From Rhodococcus rhodnii (GTDB lineage Bacteria; Actinomycetota; Actinomycetes; Mycobacteriales; Pseudonocardiaceae): a DNA stretch of 64,000 nt. The position numbers and the translations under genes are program-made. How positions within the stretch are numbered: position 1 is the stretch's first letter; the number at the start of each line of letters is the position of its first letter. Location: assembly GCA_000720375.1 (NCBI GenBank), contig JOAA01000008.1:186001-250000 (forward strand). Direction: 5' to 3'. The notes beneath the pieces are model-generated. The model searched no databases and was not told the origin of the DNA. It was given only the letters and a program-made list of their open reading frames with translations. Positions 45,064-55,719 of the stretch are shown in pieces.

Positions 45064-46053
45064 TCAGTTCTCCTTGAGGGTGGCGTTGCCCTGTGCGACA
45101 ACCGGTTCGACAAGCGTGCCGACGTCTTCGAAACCCTTCCCCACGGTCTTGCCCTGGCTGAACCGGTAGTAGATGCCCTCGGTGATCACCGCCAGCTTGA
45201 AGAACGAGAACGCGACGTACCAGTCCAAACTGGACACGTCACGGCCGGTGCGCTTGGCGTAGCGGTCGATCAGCTCGTCGGTGCTCAGGTATCCGGGCGC
45301 GCCGCTGACGTTGGGGATCATCGAGTCCACCGGCGCCTCGCGGGTGGCGTACGCGACCGTCAGGCCGAGGTCGGCCAGCGGATCGCCCAATGTGGACATC
45401 TCCCAGTCCAGCACCGCGTTGATCTTGTCGTTCAGCACCAGCGTGTTGTCCAGGCGGTAGTCGCCGTGCACGATCGTGGCACCTTTGGACTTCGGCAGCC
45501 GCTCGGCCAACCGCTCTTGCAGCCGGTCGATGCCCGGCAGGTCGCGGCTACGCGACGCGGCCAACTGCTTGCCCCAGCGCCGGAGCTGGCGCTCCAGGAA
45601 GCCCTCCGGCCGCCCGAAATCCGCGAGCCCGACCGAAACGGGGTCGACGGTGTGCAAGTCGGCCAATGTGTCCACAAGAGACAGGGAGATCGCACGTGTC
45701 CGCTCTGAACCGAGCTCGCCGAGTTGTTCCTTGCTGCGGTAGGGAACTCCCGGCACGAACTCCATGACGTAGAAGGGCGCGCCGAGCACTTCGGTGTCCT
45801 CGCAGAGGAACAACGTTCGCGGCACCGGGACATTCGTGTCCTTCAGCGCCGTGATCACACGGTACTCACGGGCCATGTCGTGCGCGGTCGGCAGCACGTG
45901 ACCGAGTGGAGGCCGTCGGACGACCCACTTCTGCGTGCCGTCAGTGACCACATAGGTCAGATTCGACCGGCCGCCCTCGATCATCTCGGCCTGCAGCGGC
46001 CCTTCGCCGAGCTTGCCGCGCAGCTTGTCGAGGTCCAGTCCCGGCAAGCTCAT
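45064..46053 (-). CDS. APH-like kinase partnered with acyl-CoA dehydrogenase
   Basis: 329 residues of the aminoglycoside-phosphotransferase fold. EMIEGGRSNLTYVVTD (nucleotide loop), catalytic loop TIVHGDYRLDNTLV (Asp and Asn) and the Mg motif VLDWEMSTLGDPLADL. These are exactly the motifs of the N-terminal kinase of ACAD10/11 and of LvaA. Antibiotic resistance is unlikely given the operon. It probably phosphorylates a hydroxyacyl-CoA for the dehydrogenase encoded next. The start overlaps the maoC-like stop by ATGA. Confidence 0.92.
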   Translation of the reverse strand: MSLPGLDLDKLRGKLGEGPLQAEMIEGGRSNLTYVVTDGTQKWVVRRPPLGHVLPTAHDMAREYRVITALKDTNVPVPRTLFLCEDTEVLGAPFYVMEFVPGVPYRSKEQLGELGSERTRAISLSLVDTLADLHTVDPVSVGLADFGRPEGFLERQLRRWGKQLAASRSRDLPGIDRLQERLAERLPKSKGATIVHGDYRLDNTLVLNDKINAVLDWEMSTLGDPLADLGLTVAYATREAPVDSMIPNVSGAPGYLSTDELIDRYAKRTGRDVSSLDWYVAFSFFKLAVITEGIYYRFSQGKTVGKGFEDVGTLVEPVVAQGNATLKEN

Positions 46054-46502
46054 CGGATGATCCTGCTGACGATCTCAGCCACGCACGCGGGCTTGTCGCT
46101 GTCCTCGATCTCCACCGTGACCTTGGTGACGGCCTGCTTGCCGCCCTGGACATCCGTGATGTCAAGCAGTTCCGACGTGGCACGCACCCTGGCGCCGACC
46201 CGGACCGGTGAGGGGAACCGGACCTTGTTCGAGCCGTAATTGACCACCATGGCCACGTTCTCGATCTTGTAGATGTCCTTGACCAGCACCGGGACCAGCG
46301 ACAGCGTCATGTAGCCGTGCGCGATCGGGCCACCGAACGGACCGGCTTTCGCCTTCTCGACGTCCACGTGGATCCACTGGTGGTCACCGGTCGCGTCGGC
46401 GAACAGGTTCACGGCCTCCTGAGTGATCTCGCGCCACTCGCCCGTGCCGAGCACCTCGCCCTTCGCGGCGGCGAGCTCGTCGACATCCTTGAAAACGCGC
46501 AT
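46050..46502 (-). CDS. MaoC-like (R)-enoyl-CoA hydratase
   Basis: 150 residues, single hot-dog fold. Hydratase-2 motif FADATGDHQWIHVDVEKA (catalytic Asp and His) and PFGGPIAHGYMTLSLVP; C-terminal VRVGARVRATSEL. Start MRVFKDVDELAAAKG with GGAGGG upstream. Hydrates trans-2-enoyl-CoA in beta-oxidation-like catabolism. Coupled by ATGA with the kinase gene. Confidence 0.94.
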   Translation of the reverse strand: MRVFKDVDELAAAKGEVLGTGEWREITQEAVNLFADATGDHQWIHVDVEKAKAGPFGGPIAHGYMTLSLVPVLVKDIYKIENVAMVVNYGSNKVRFPSPVRVGARVRATSELLDITDVQGGKQAVTKVTVEIEDSDKPACVAEIVSRIIR

Positions 46503-46511
46503 GTGCCCTCC

Positions 46512-47261
46512 TCAGTCCTGTGGCCCGCCGGCCGCGTACACGACCTGTCCCGACACGAACCCGGCGCCCTCGCTGACGAAGTACGACACCAGGTGCGCGA
46601 TGTCCTCCGGCTCACCGACCCGGCCGACCGGGATCTGCGACGCCGCGCCCGCCTTCATGTCCTCGAAGGAGATGCCGAGCCGCTCGGCGGTCGCCGCGGT
46701 CATGTCGGTCGCGATGAAGCCCGGCGCGATCGCGTTGACCGTGACACCGAACTTGCCCAGCTCGATCGCCAGCGTCTTGGTGAAGCCCTGCAGGCCGGCC
46801 TTGGCCGCGGAGTAGTTGGCCTGGCCGCGGTTGCCCAGCGCGGACGTGCTGGACAGGTTGACGATCCGGCCCCACTTGGCCTCGGTCATGTACTTCTGCG
46901 CCGCGCGGCTCATCACGAACGAGCCACGCAGATGCACGCCGATCACCGAGTCCCAGTCGTTGTCGGTCATCTTGAACAGCAGGTTGTCCCTGGTGATCCC
47001 GGCGTTGTTGACCAGCACCACCGGCGGGCCGAGCTCGTCGGCGATCCGCGTGACGCATGCTTCGACCTGCTCGGTGTCACTGACGTCGACGCCAAGGCCG
47101 ATCGCCTTGCCACCGTCGGCCGTGATCGCGGCGGCGCCTTCCTTGACACCCGCCTCGTCGAGGTCGAGCAACGCGACGGCGAACCCGTCGGCTACCAGCC
47201 TGCGTACGACGGCCGCACCGATGCCGCGGGCGGCGCCGGTGACGATCGCGACCTTGGTCAT
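46512..47261 (-). CDS. SDR, 3-oxoacyl-ACP/CoA reductase-like (FabG type)
   Basis: 249 residues. TGAARGIGAAVVRRL, NNAGITRDNLLFKM, catalytic Ser in VNLSSTSALGNRGQ, then NYSAAKAGLQGFTKTLA and the FabG-like IAPGFIATDMTAA. The dinucleotide site ends in Asp residues (ALLDLDE), favouring NAD(H), so in this operon it more likely oxidises a hydroxyacyl-CoA. AAGGAG precedes the ATG, which overlaps the TetR stop by ATGA. Confidence 0.93.
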   Translation of the reverse strand: MTKVAIVTGAARGIGAAVVRRLVADGFAVALLDLDEAGVKEGAAAITADGGKAIGLGVDVSDTEQVEACVTRIADELGPPVVLVNNAGITRDNLLFKMTDNDWDSVIGVHLRGSFVMSRAAQKYMTEAKWGRIVNLSSTSALGNRGQANYSAAKAGLQGFTKTLAIELGKFGVTVNAIAPGFIATDMTAATAERLGISFEDMKAGAASQIPVGRVGEPEDIAHLVSYFVSEGAGFVSGQVVYAAGGPQD

Positions 47262-47857
47262 TGAGTCTCCTTCAACGAGGTGATCAGTAGATCGGCGTAG
47301 TGATCGGCGATCTGGGCGGGCGAGAGCTTGCCGCCCTTGCGGTACCAGACGCCCAGGTGGTGCACGGATCCAAAGAAGTAGTCCACGACCAGGTCAGCGG
47401 GCACGTCGTTGCGGAAACCGCCCGCCCGCTGGCCTTCCTCGACCAGGGAACGGAACCGCTCGTGGTACTTGCGGCGCTCGGCCCGCACGGCCCGTTGCTT
47501 GGCCGGGCTGAGGTGGTGCATGGACTGCGAGAAGATCTTGAAGTCGTCCAGGTTCTCGATGGTGGTGATGACGACGTCGGCCGCGGCGCCCCGGACCCGC
47601 TCGGGCGCCGGCGCCTCGCTGGCCGCGAACTTCTCCAGCCGGTCGAGCTGCTCGCGCAGCACACGGCCGTAGATCTCGTGCAGCAGGTCGTCCTTCGAGC
47701 CGAAGTAGTGGTACATCGCGCCCTTGGTGACGCCCGCGGCCTCGACGATCTCCTGCACCGACGTGCGGTCGAAGCCCTGCTTGGCGAACAGCTTCGTGGC
47801 CTCGGCGAGCAACTTCTCGTCCACTCCGGACGCGGTGTTGACCGGCCTGCGTGCCAT
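47258..47857 (-). CDS. TetR-family regulator of the acyl-CoA operon
   Basis: 199 residues. HTH TSVQEIVEAAGVTKGAMYHYF; ligand domain rich in Asp/Glu and His (KIFSQSMHHLSPAKQRAV). GGAGGTAG precedes the start. First gene of the five-gene operon and divergent from the enoyl-CoA hydratase; palindromes of two types lie between. Probably senses an acyl-CoA. A second TetR gene is found 1 kb away, and each could use one of the palindrome types. Confidence 0.94.
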   Translation of the reverse strand: MARRPVNTASGVDEKLLAEATKLFAKQGFDRTSVQEIVEAAGVTKGAMYHYFGSKDDLLHEIYGRVLREQLDRLEKFAASEAPAPERVRGAAADVVITTIENLDDFKIFSQSMHHLSPAKQRAVRAERRKYHERFRSLVEEGQRAGGFRNDVPADLVVDYFFGSVHHLGVWYRKGGKLSPAQIADHYADLLITSLKETQ

Positions 47858-47891
47858 CGTCTGCTACCTCCGTATTCCCAGACACGGCAAC

Positions 47892-47907
47892 CATACCGTT
47901 CGGTATG
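47892..47907. promoter_or_regulatory. Palindrome type A: CATACCGTTCGGTATG
   Basis: A perfect 16-bp palindrome, 35 nt upstream of the TetR start. A related copy, CATACCGACTGGTATG, is at 48778-48793. Likely a TetR operator. Confidence 0.7.
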
Positions 47908-47930
47908 TCGTCGGCAAACCTCGACGTGAT

Positions 47931-47946
47931 CTAAGCAACCGCTTAG
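47931..47946. promoter_or_regulatory. Palindrome type B: CTAAGCAACCGCTTAG
   Basis: CTAAGC-AACC-GCTTAG ends one base before the ATG of the enoyl-CoA hydratase gene. The same form recurs at 48750, 49448 and (weaker) 51048. Likely the operator of the other TetR. Confidence 0.7.
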
Positions 47947-47947
47947 C

Positions 47948-48739
47948 ATGTCGGACATGACACTCGAGGACGGCGTGCGCTACTCGGTGGGCTCCGGCGT
48001 GGCGACGGTGACTTTCGACCGGCCGGACCGCAACAACGCGATGAACCTGGCGATGGAACGCCGGTACGGCGAGGTCCTGCGAGCGCTGGAAGCCGACACG
48101 GGCGTGCGTGCCGTCGTTGTCACCGGCGCGGGCAAATCGTTCTGCCCCGGCGCCGACCTCGACGTCCTGGCCGGGGACATTCCCGAAGGCGGCATCGACT
48201 TCCAGGTCGAGCACGTCCAGTCGGCGGCGTTCATCGGCAAGCCCGTGATCGCCGCGATCAACGGCGGCTGCGCCGGTCTCGGCTTCGTCATCGCCTGCAC
48301 GGCCGACATCCGGTTCGCGGCGGCCGGCGCGAAGTTCACCACCGCGTTCGCGCGGCGTGGCCTGATCGCCGAGTACGGGATCGCTCAGCTGCTGCCCGAC
48401 CTGGTCGGCCGGGGCCGGGCGATGGACCTGCTGCTTTCCGGTCGTACGTTCACCGCCGAGGACGCCTGGTCATACGGCCTGGTCCAGGAGGTATACGCAC
48501 CGGAGGACCTGCTTGCCGCAGCCGAGGCGTACGCGGCCGAGCTGGCCACCTACAGCGCGCCGCGCTCCATGGCCGTGATGAAGCGGCAGATCCTCGACGA
48601 AGCGGCGATTCCGCTGGCCGAGTCGGGTGATCGGGCGGCCGAGCTGATGGCCGAATCGTTCCAGCATCCGGAGGCCAAAGAGGGCGTGACCAGCTGGCTG
48701 CAGCGGCGCCCGCCGGAGTTCCCGCCGTACCCCGCGTGA
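47948..48739 (+). CDS. Enoyl-CoA hydratase/isomerase family protein
   Basis: 263 residues (MSDMTLEDGVRYSVGSG); an internal ATG at 47957 is an alternative. No ribosome site precedes it and a palindrome abuts the start, so a leaderless transcript is plausible. Crotonase features: TFDRPDRNNAMNLAME, AVVVTGAGKSFCPGADL, INGGCAGLGFVIACTADIRF with the oxyanion Gly, then RRGLIAEYGIAQLLP, where the catalytic Glu position falls near IAEYG. Takes part in the acyl-CoA catabolism encoded divergently. Confidence 0.93.
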   Translation: MSDMTLEDGVRYSVGSGVATVTFDRPDRNNAMNLAMERRYGEVLRALEADTGVRAVVVTGAGKSFCPGADLDVLAGDIPEGGIDFQVEHVQSAAFIGKPVIAAINGGCAGLGFVIACTADIRFAAAGAKFTTAFARRGLIAEYGIAQLLPDLVGRGRAMDLLLSGRTFTAEDAWSYGLVQEVYAPEDLLAAAEAYAAELATYSAPRSMAVMKRQILDEAAIPLAESGDRAAELMAESFQHPEAKEGVTSWLQRRPPEFPPYPA

Positions 48740-48749
48740 CTGGTGTGAG

Positions 48750-48793
48750 CTGAGCAACCGCTTAGTATGCAGACTCGCATACCGACTGGTATG
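48750..48793. promoter_or_regulatory. Paired type B and type A palindromes between convergent genes
   Basis: CTGAGCAACCGCTTAG (48750-48765) and CATACCGACTGGTATG (48778-48793) repeat the pair seen upstream at 47892-47946, but here they lie between two 3' ends (enoyl-CoA hydratase and TetR), where no promoter is expected. Confidence 0.6.
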
Positions 48794-48815
48794 TGTACAG
48801 CGTAACCAGATCTGC

Positions 48816-49427
48816 TCAGGCGGAGGAGCCCAGCATGCGCATTACGAGCGTGGCGTACTCACGCCCGAGCGCCTTCGGGGTCTTGCGCGCACGCTCGCTG
48901 TACCACCGCGCCACGTCGATGCCCAGCGAGAGCACGGCTCGCGCGGCGACCTTCTCGTCCGGGACCGAGAAGACCCCGGCCCGCACGCCGTCGGTGATCA
49001 ACGACTGGACGGCCTGCTCGATCCGCCGCCGCAAGCCCGCCACGATCGTGTACTCGTGCTCGGGCAGCGCCCCCAGCTCGTACTGCACGACACGGGCCAC
49101 GATGTGGCGTTTGGCGTGCCATTCGACGAAGCTCTCCACCAGCAGGCGCATCCGGTCCGCCGGCGGCCCGTCCCGGTCGATCACGTCCTGGACCAGCGCG
49201 AGCACCCGCTCGTGGCCGGTGCGGCTGATCTCGAACAACAAGGCGGTCTTGGACGGGAAGTGCACGTACAACGCCGCCGGGCTCATCCCGGCGGCAGTGG
49301 CGATGTCCCGGGTCGTGGTGGCGTGGAAGCCGACCTTGGCGAAGGATTCGACCGCGGCGGACATCAGCCGTCGGGCCGCGTCGGGTTTGACGTCCGGCCA
49401 CAGGTCGGCTGGCTGCGACATCGTCAT
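48816..49427 (-). CDS. TetR-family regulator, second in the region
   Basis: 203 residues from MTMSQPADLWPDVKPD (or the Met two codons on). HTH: TTTRDIATAAGMSPAALYVHF; ligand domain with SFVEWHAKRHIVARVVQYE and SLGIDVARWYSERARKTP, a pattern of acyl-CoA-responsive TetR proteins. The longer frame upstream overlaps the SDR gene and is not used. Divergent from two SDR genes, with a perfect type B palindrome in the 51-nt gap. Confidence 0.93.
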   Translation of the reverse strand: MTMSQPADLWPDVKPDAARRLMSAAVESFAKVGFHATTTRDIATAAGMSPAALYVHFPSKTALLFEISRTGHERVLALVQDVIDRDGPPADRMRLLVESFVEWHAKRHIVARVVQYELGALPEHEYTIVAGLRRRIEQAVQSLITDGVRAGVFSVPDEKVAARAVLSLGIDVARWYSERARKTPKALGREYATLVMRMLGSSA

Positions 49428-49447
49428 AGCCAAACAGTAGTCGCACG

Positions 49448-49463
49448 CTAAGCGCGTGCTTAG
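49448..49463. promoter_or_regulatory. Palindrome type B: CTAAGCGCGTGCTTAG
   Basis: CTAAGC-GCGT-GCTTAG midway between the divergent TetR and SDR starts; best candidate operator of this TetR. Confidence 0.7.
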
Positions 49464-49478
49464 GAAAGGACGGCACTC

Positions 49479-50231
49479 GTGACGTCGTTCAAGGACCGGG
49501 TGGCGATCGTCACCGGCGCCAGTCGCGGCATCGGCTTCGGCATAGCGAAGGAACTGACCGAGCGCGGCGCGAAGGTGTGCATCACCGCGCGCAAGCCGGA
49601 GGCGCTGGAGGAGGCCGCCAACCAGCTCGGCGGGCCGGACCGGGCGATCTTCGTACCCGGCAAGGCGGACGACGCCGCGCACCAGGACGAGGCGATCGCC
49701 CGGACGATGGAGGCCTTCGGCCGGGTGGACATGCTGGTCAACAACACCGGCATCAACCCGGTGTTCGGCCCGATCGTGGACATCGACGCGGGCGCGGCGG
49801 CCAAGATCCTCGGCGTGAACGTGCTCGCGCCGCTCGCGTGGACCCGCAAGGCACGCGACGCGTGGATGGGCGAGCACGGCGGGTCGATCGTGAACGTGGC
49901 GTCCATCGCCGGCCTGCGCGCCTCACCCGGTATCGGCATGTACGGCGTGAGCAAGGCGGCCCTGATCAGGCTGACCATGGAACTGGCCGTCGATCTGAGC
50001 CCGGGCATCCGCGTGAACGCGGTCGCACCGGCGATCGTGAAGACGAAGTTCGCCGAGGCGCTGGTCCAGGACAACGAGGAAGCGGTGGCGAACTTCTACC
50101 CGCTGAAGCGACTCGGCGTGCCGAGCGACATCGCCAGCGCGGTCGCGTTCCTGCTGTCCGACGAGGCCGGCTGGATCACCGGGCAGACGCTGACGCTCGA
50201 CGGCGGCATCACGCTGGGCGGTGGCCTGTGA
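49479..50231 (+). CDS. Short-chain dehydrogenase/reductase
   Basis: 250 residues from GTG (VTSFKDRVAIVTGASRG), AAAGGA upstream. TGASRGIGFGIAKEL, NNTGINPVFGP (NNTG instead of the usual NNAG), VNVASIAGLRASPG, MYGVSKAALIRLT and a C-terminal ITGQTLTLDGG. It resembles Rv-type FabG4-like/actinobacterial alcohol dehydrogenases of lipid catabolism. It overlaps the next SDR gene by GTGA. Confidence 0.93.
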   Translation: MTSFKDRVAIVTGASRGIGFGIAKELTERGAKVCITARKPEALEEAANQLGGPDRAIFVPGKADDAAHQDEAIARTMEAFGRVDMLVNNTGINPVFGPIVDIDAGAAAKILGVNVLAPLAWTRKARDAWMGEHGGSIVNVASIAGLRASPGIGMYGVSKAALIRLTMELAVDLSPGIRVNAVAPAIVKTKFAEALVQDNEEAVANFYPLKRLGVPSDIASAVAFLLSDEAGWITGQTLTLDGGITLGGGL

Positions 50232-51001
50232 GCTTCACGCTGAAGGACTCCGGCATTGTCATCACCGGCGCCGGCCGCGGCATCGGCGCGGCGTTGGCCC
50301 GCCGGTTCTCCGCCGAAGGGGCCCGGCTGGTTCTGGCCGATGTGGACGATGCGGTGTCCACAGTCGCATCGGAACTCGACGCCACCGCGGTCGTCGGGGA
50401 CGCGGCGAGCGAGGAAGGCGTCGCCCGGCTTGTCGACGCGGCCCGTTCGGCGCTCGGCGAGATCGACATGTTCTGCGCCAACGCCGGAATCGCGCCGATG
50501 GGCGGGGCGGACGCATCGGAGGAGGACTGGGCGCGCACGTGGGACATCAACGTGATGGCACACGTCCGCGCGGCCCGCGCGCTGCTGCCCGAGTGGCTTG
50601 AGCGCGGCCGAGGGCACTTCCTGGCGACCGTGTCCGCCGCCGGGCTGCTCACCAGCCTGGGCTCAGCGTCCTATTCGGTCACGAAACACGGCGCCCTGGC
50701 CTTCGCGGAATGGCTGCTGGCGACGTACAAGCATCGTGGGATCAGCGTGCAAGCCATTTGCCCGCAAGGTGTTCGTACCCAGATGCTCGAGGAAACCGGG
50801 CCAGGCGGCAAGTTCCTGATGGGTGACAGCGCGATCACCGCCGAGCAGGTCGTGGACACGGTTGTCAGGGCATTGGGCGGAGATTCTTTCCTGATCCTGC
50901 CGCACCCGGAGGTCGCCGAATACTACGCGGCCCGCGCCACCCAGAACGACCGCTGGATCGGCGGGATGAACAAGCTCCAACGCAAACTGGAAGAGCTCTG
51001 A
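50228..51001 (+). CDS. Short-chain dehydrogenase/reductase
   Basis: 257 residues from GTG (VSFTLKDSGIVITGAGRG). GAGRGIGAALARRF, ADVDD after strand 2 (NAD preference), NAGIAPMGG, TVSAAGLLTSLG, YSVTKHGALAFAEWL. The N-terminus is that of the CR-SDR type and the C-terminus lacks the FabG dimer motif. Translated with the upstream SDR. Both probably oxidise alcohol intermediates handled by the acyl-CoA operon. Confidence 0.92.
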   Translation: MSFTLKDSGIVITGAGRGIGAALARRFSAEGARLVLADVDDAVSTVASELDATAVVGDAASEEGVARLVDAARSALGEIDMFCANAGIAPMGGADASEEDWARTWDINVMAHVRAARALLPEWLERGRGHFLATVSAAGLLTSLGSASYSVTKHGALAFAEWLLATYKHRGISVQAICPQGVRTQMLEETGPGGKFLMGDSAITAEQVVDTVVRALGGDSFLILPHPEVAEYYAARATQNDRWIGGMNKLQRKLEEL

Positions 51002-51047
51002 CTTGCCTGCGCTGTAACGTCTTCCGGAGTCGTCCATTGACGACATA

Positions 51048-51063
51048 CTAAGCGGTTGCTAAC
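51048..51063. promoter_or_regulatory. Imperfect type B palindrome before the transporter
   Basis: CTAAGC-GGTT-GCTAAC, 46 nt before the MFS ATG. Only four of six bases of the second arm match, but read on the minus strand the spacer AACC equals that of the two other copies. Confidence 0.5.
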
Positions 51064-51108
51064 TTCGAACGACTGCAAGCCCCTACTTCTTCAGCGAGGT
51101 TGAGGCTC

Positions 51109-52419
51109 ATGGACGACGATGTCCGGCATCGGCGAAGGATCGCGACGGCGGCTGGCTTGGCGGCAGCGGTCGAGTGGTACGACTACTTCATCTTCGGCGT
51201 GGCGGCCGCACTCGTGTTCGGCCGCCAGTTCTACCCGGCGGACGATCCGGTCGCCGGGGTGCTCGCCTCGTTCGCGACGTTCGCGGTCGGCTTCGCCGCC
51301 CGCCCGATCGGCGGCATCATCGCAGGTCAGTTAGGCGACAAGCGCGGTCGTAAACCGATGCTGGTGGCCGCGCTGGTGATCATGAGCCTGTCGACGACGG
51401 CGATCGGCCTGTTGCCGACGTACCAGTCGATCGGCATCCTGGCACCGATTCTGTTGGTGGTACTGAGAGTTCTGCAGGGACTCGCGGTCGGCGCACAGTG
51501 GGGCGGCGCGATGCTGCTGGCAGCGGAATACGCGCCGGCCGGAAAGCGTGGCCTCTACAGCAGTTTCGTCCAGCTCGGTGTCCCTATCGGAGTCGTGCTG
51601 GCGAACACGGTGTTCCTGCTCGCGGTTCAGGTGACCGGTTCCGGCTTCGCATCGTGGGGCTGGCGAATTCCTTTCCTGGTCGGCATTTTCGTGCTCGTCC
51701 TGGCGTGGTTCATCCACACCAGGGTCGAGGAGACGCCGGAATTCCGCGCCGCGGAAGCAAATATGGCCGCCGAGGAACACCGCGGGTCACCGTTGCGGGT
51801 GGTTCTGCGCAAGCACCTCGGAACGGTGTTGATCGCCGGCGGCTCGTTCGCGGTGAACACGGCGACGTTCTACATCCTGCTGACCGGGGTGCTCGACTAC
51901 GCCACCCGGCACCTCGGTCTGCCGCGCGGCCCGGTCCTGACGATCACGATTCTGGTCAGTCTTACCCAGTTCGCGGTGATCCCGTTGGCAGCGAAGCTTT
52001 CCGACCGTGTGCCACGTATCCGGATCTATGCCTTCGGCGCTGTCGGGATAATGATCTGGGCAATACCAATGTTCCTGCTCATAGACACTGGCAACTACTT
52101 CGCGATAACCATCAGCAGCTTCATCGCAAGCACGTTCCTCGGCATCATGTACGGCCCACAAGCCGCGCTCTTCGCTGAACTGTTCACCCCGGAGATGCGG
52201 TACACCGGCGCGTCCCTCGGCTACCAGATCAGCGCGGTCCTCGGCGGCGGGCTGGCCCCGTTCATCATGGTGTTGCTGCTGGAGTCGACGGGTACATCGC
52301 TGTCGGTGTCGGCGTACATCATCGTGCTGGCCGTGATCGCCTTGTTCTCCATCGCGGTCCTGGCACGACGAGCCCAGATGCGGAGTCCGGAAACCGCCAG
52401 CACAGAACGGCATTCCTGA
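51109..52419 (+). CDS. MFS transporter, metabolite:H+ symporter (MHS) type
   Basis: About 436 residues from ATG (MDDDVRHRRRIATAAGL), GAGG upstream. Twelve helices; the first helix VEWYDYFIFGVAAALVF and the motif RPIGGIIAGQLGDKRGRKPM are hallmarks of the MHS group (shikimate, proline/betaine, dicarboxylate importers). RVLQGLAVGAQWGGAMLLAAE and EETPEFRA follow. Probably imports the acid degraded by the neighbouring enzymes; the type B palindrome upstream supports joint control. Confidence 0.93.
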   Translation: MDDDVRHRRRIATAAGLAAAVEWYDYFIFGVAAALVFGRQFYPADDPVAGVLASFATFAVGFAARPIGGIIAGQLGDKRGRKPMLVAALVIMSLSTTAIGLLPTYQSIGILAPILLVVLRVLQGLAVGAQWGGAMLLAAEYAPAGKRGLYSSFVQLGVPIGVVLANTVFLLAVQVTGSGFASWGWRIPFLVGIFVLVLAWFIHTRVEETPEFRAAEANMAAEEHRGSPLRVVLRKHLGTVLIAGGSFAVNTATFYILLTGVLDYATRHLGLPRGPVLTITILVSLTQFAVIPLAAKLSDRVPRIRIYAFGAVGIMIWAIPMFLLIDTGNYFAITISSFIASTFLGIMYGPQAALFAELFTPEMRYTGASLGYQISAVLGGGLAPFIMVLLLESTGTSLSVSAYIIVLAVIALFSIAVLARRAQMRSPETASTERHS

Positions 52420-52433
52420 GCACGCTGGAAGCC

Positions 52434-52895
52434 ATGGAGATTCGGTACACGGCGATTCCGGCGGAGCGACTGGACGCCATGCGGGACGCGGGCAAGGACG
52501 AGTTCGGCAACAAGTGGCAGTTGCGGGTGGCGGAGGGCTGGGAGCCGCTGCGCTGCTGCTTGCGCAAGGCATCGCAGGACGAGGACATCGCGCTGATCTG
52601 TTACTCGCCTTGGGATTCACCGAGCCCGTGGATGGAGGCAGGACCGGTGTTCGTGCACTATTCGGCGTGTGAGGGGTACTCGGCCACAACCGAGTACCCC
52701 GAAGCACACCGGCGCAGTAGGGCGATCCTGAACCCGTTCGACCATGCTGGTGCCCGGGCTTATGACCACATCACTTTCTTGGGTCACGAGGACGATCACG
52801 AGGCTGCGTTGGAGAAGGTGTTGAGCGAGCCGGACGTGGCTTTCGTGCACGTTCGGAGCCAGGAAGCTGGGTGCTTCCATTTCCTGGCGAAGTAG
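52434..52895 (+). CDS. DUF1203-family protein
   Basis: 153 residues, MEIRYTAIPAERLDAMR. The family markers are LRCCLRKASQDEDIALICY, GPVFVHYSACEGY and ARAYDHI, ending CFHFLAK. A soluble cytoplasmic protein with several conserved Cys. Function of the family unknown. It follows the transporter by 14 nt and is convergent with ligA. Confidence 0.85.
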   Translation: MEIRYTAIPAERLDAMRDAGKDEFGNKWQLRVAEGWEPLRCCLRKASQDEDIALICYSPWDSPSPWMEAGPVFVHYSACEGYSATTEYPEAHRRSRAILNPFDHAGARAYDHITFLGHEDDHEAALEKVLSEPDVAFVHVRSQEAGCFHFLAK

Positions 52896-52912
52896 CGCTG
52901 CCGGGCACGCGG

Positions 52913-55682
<2,770 letters not shown>

Positions 55683-55719
55683 TCACGACAACCTAGCCGT
55701 CCCCGGACGAGTCGTGGGG

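Noticed and set aside
48835..49440. Plus-strand start with GGAGGAG and ATG in the TetR 3' end
   Set aside because: The GGAGGAG is the complement of Gly-Ser-Ser codons at the TetR C-terminus; the encoded frame has no protein character.
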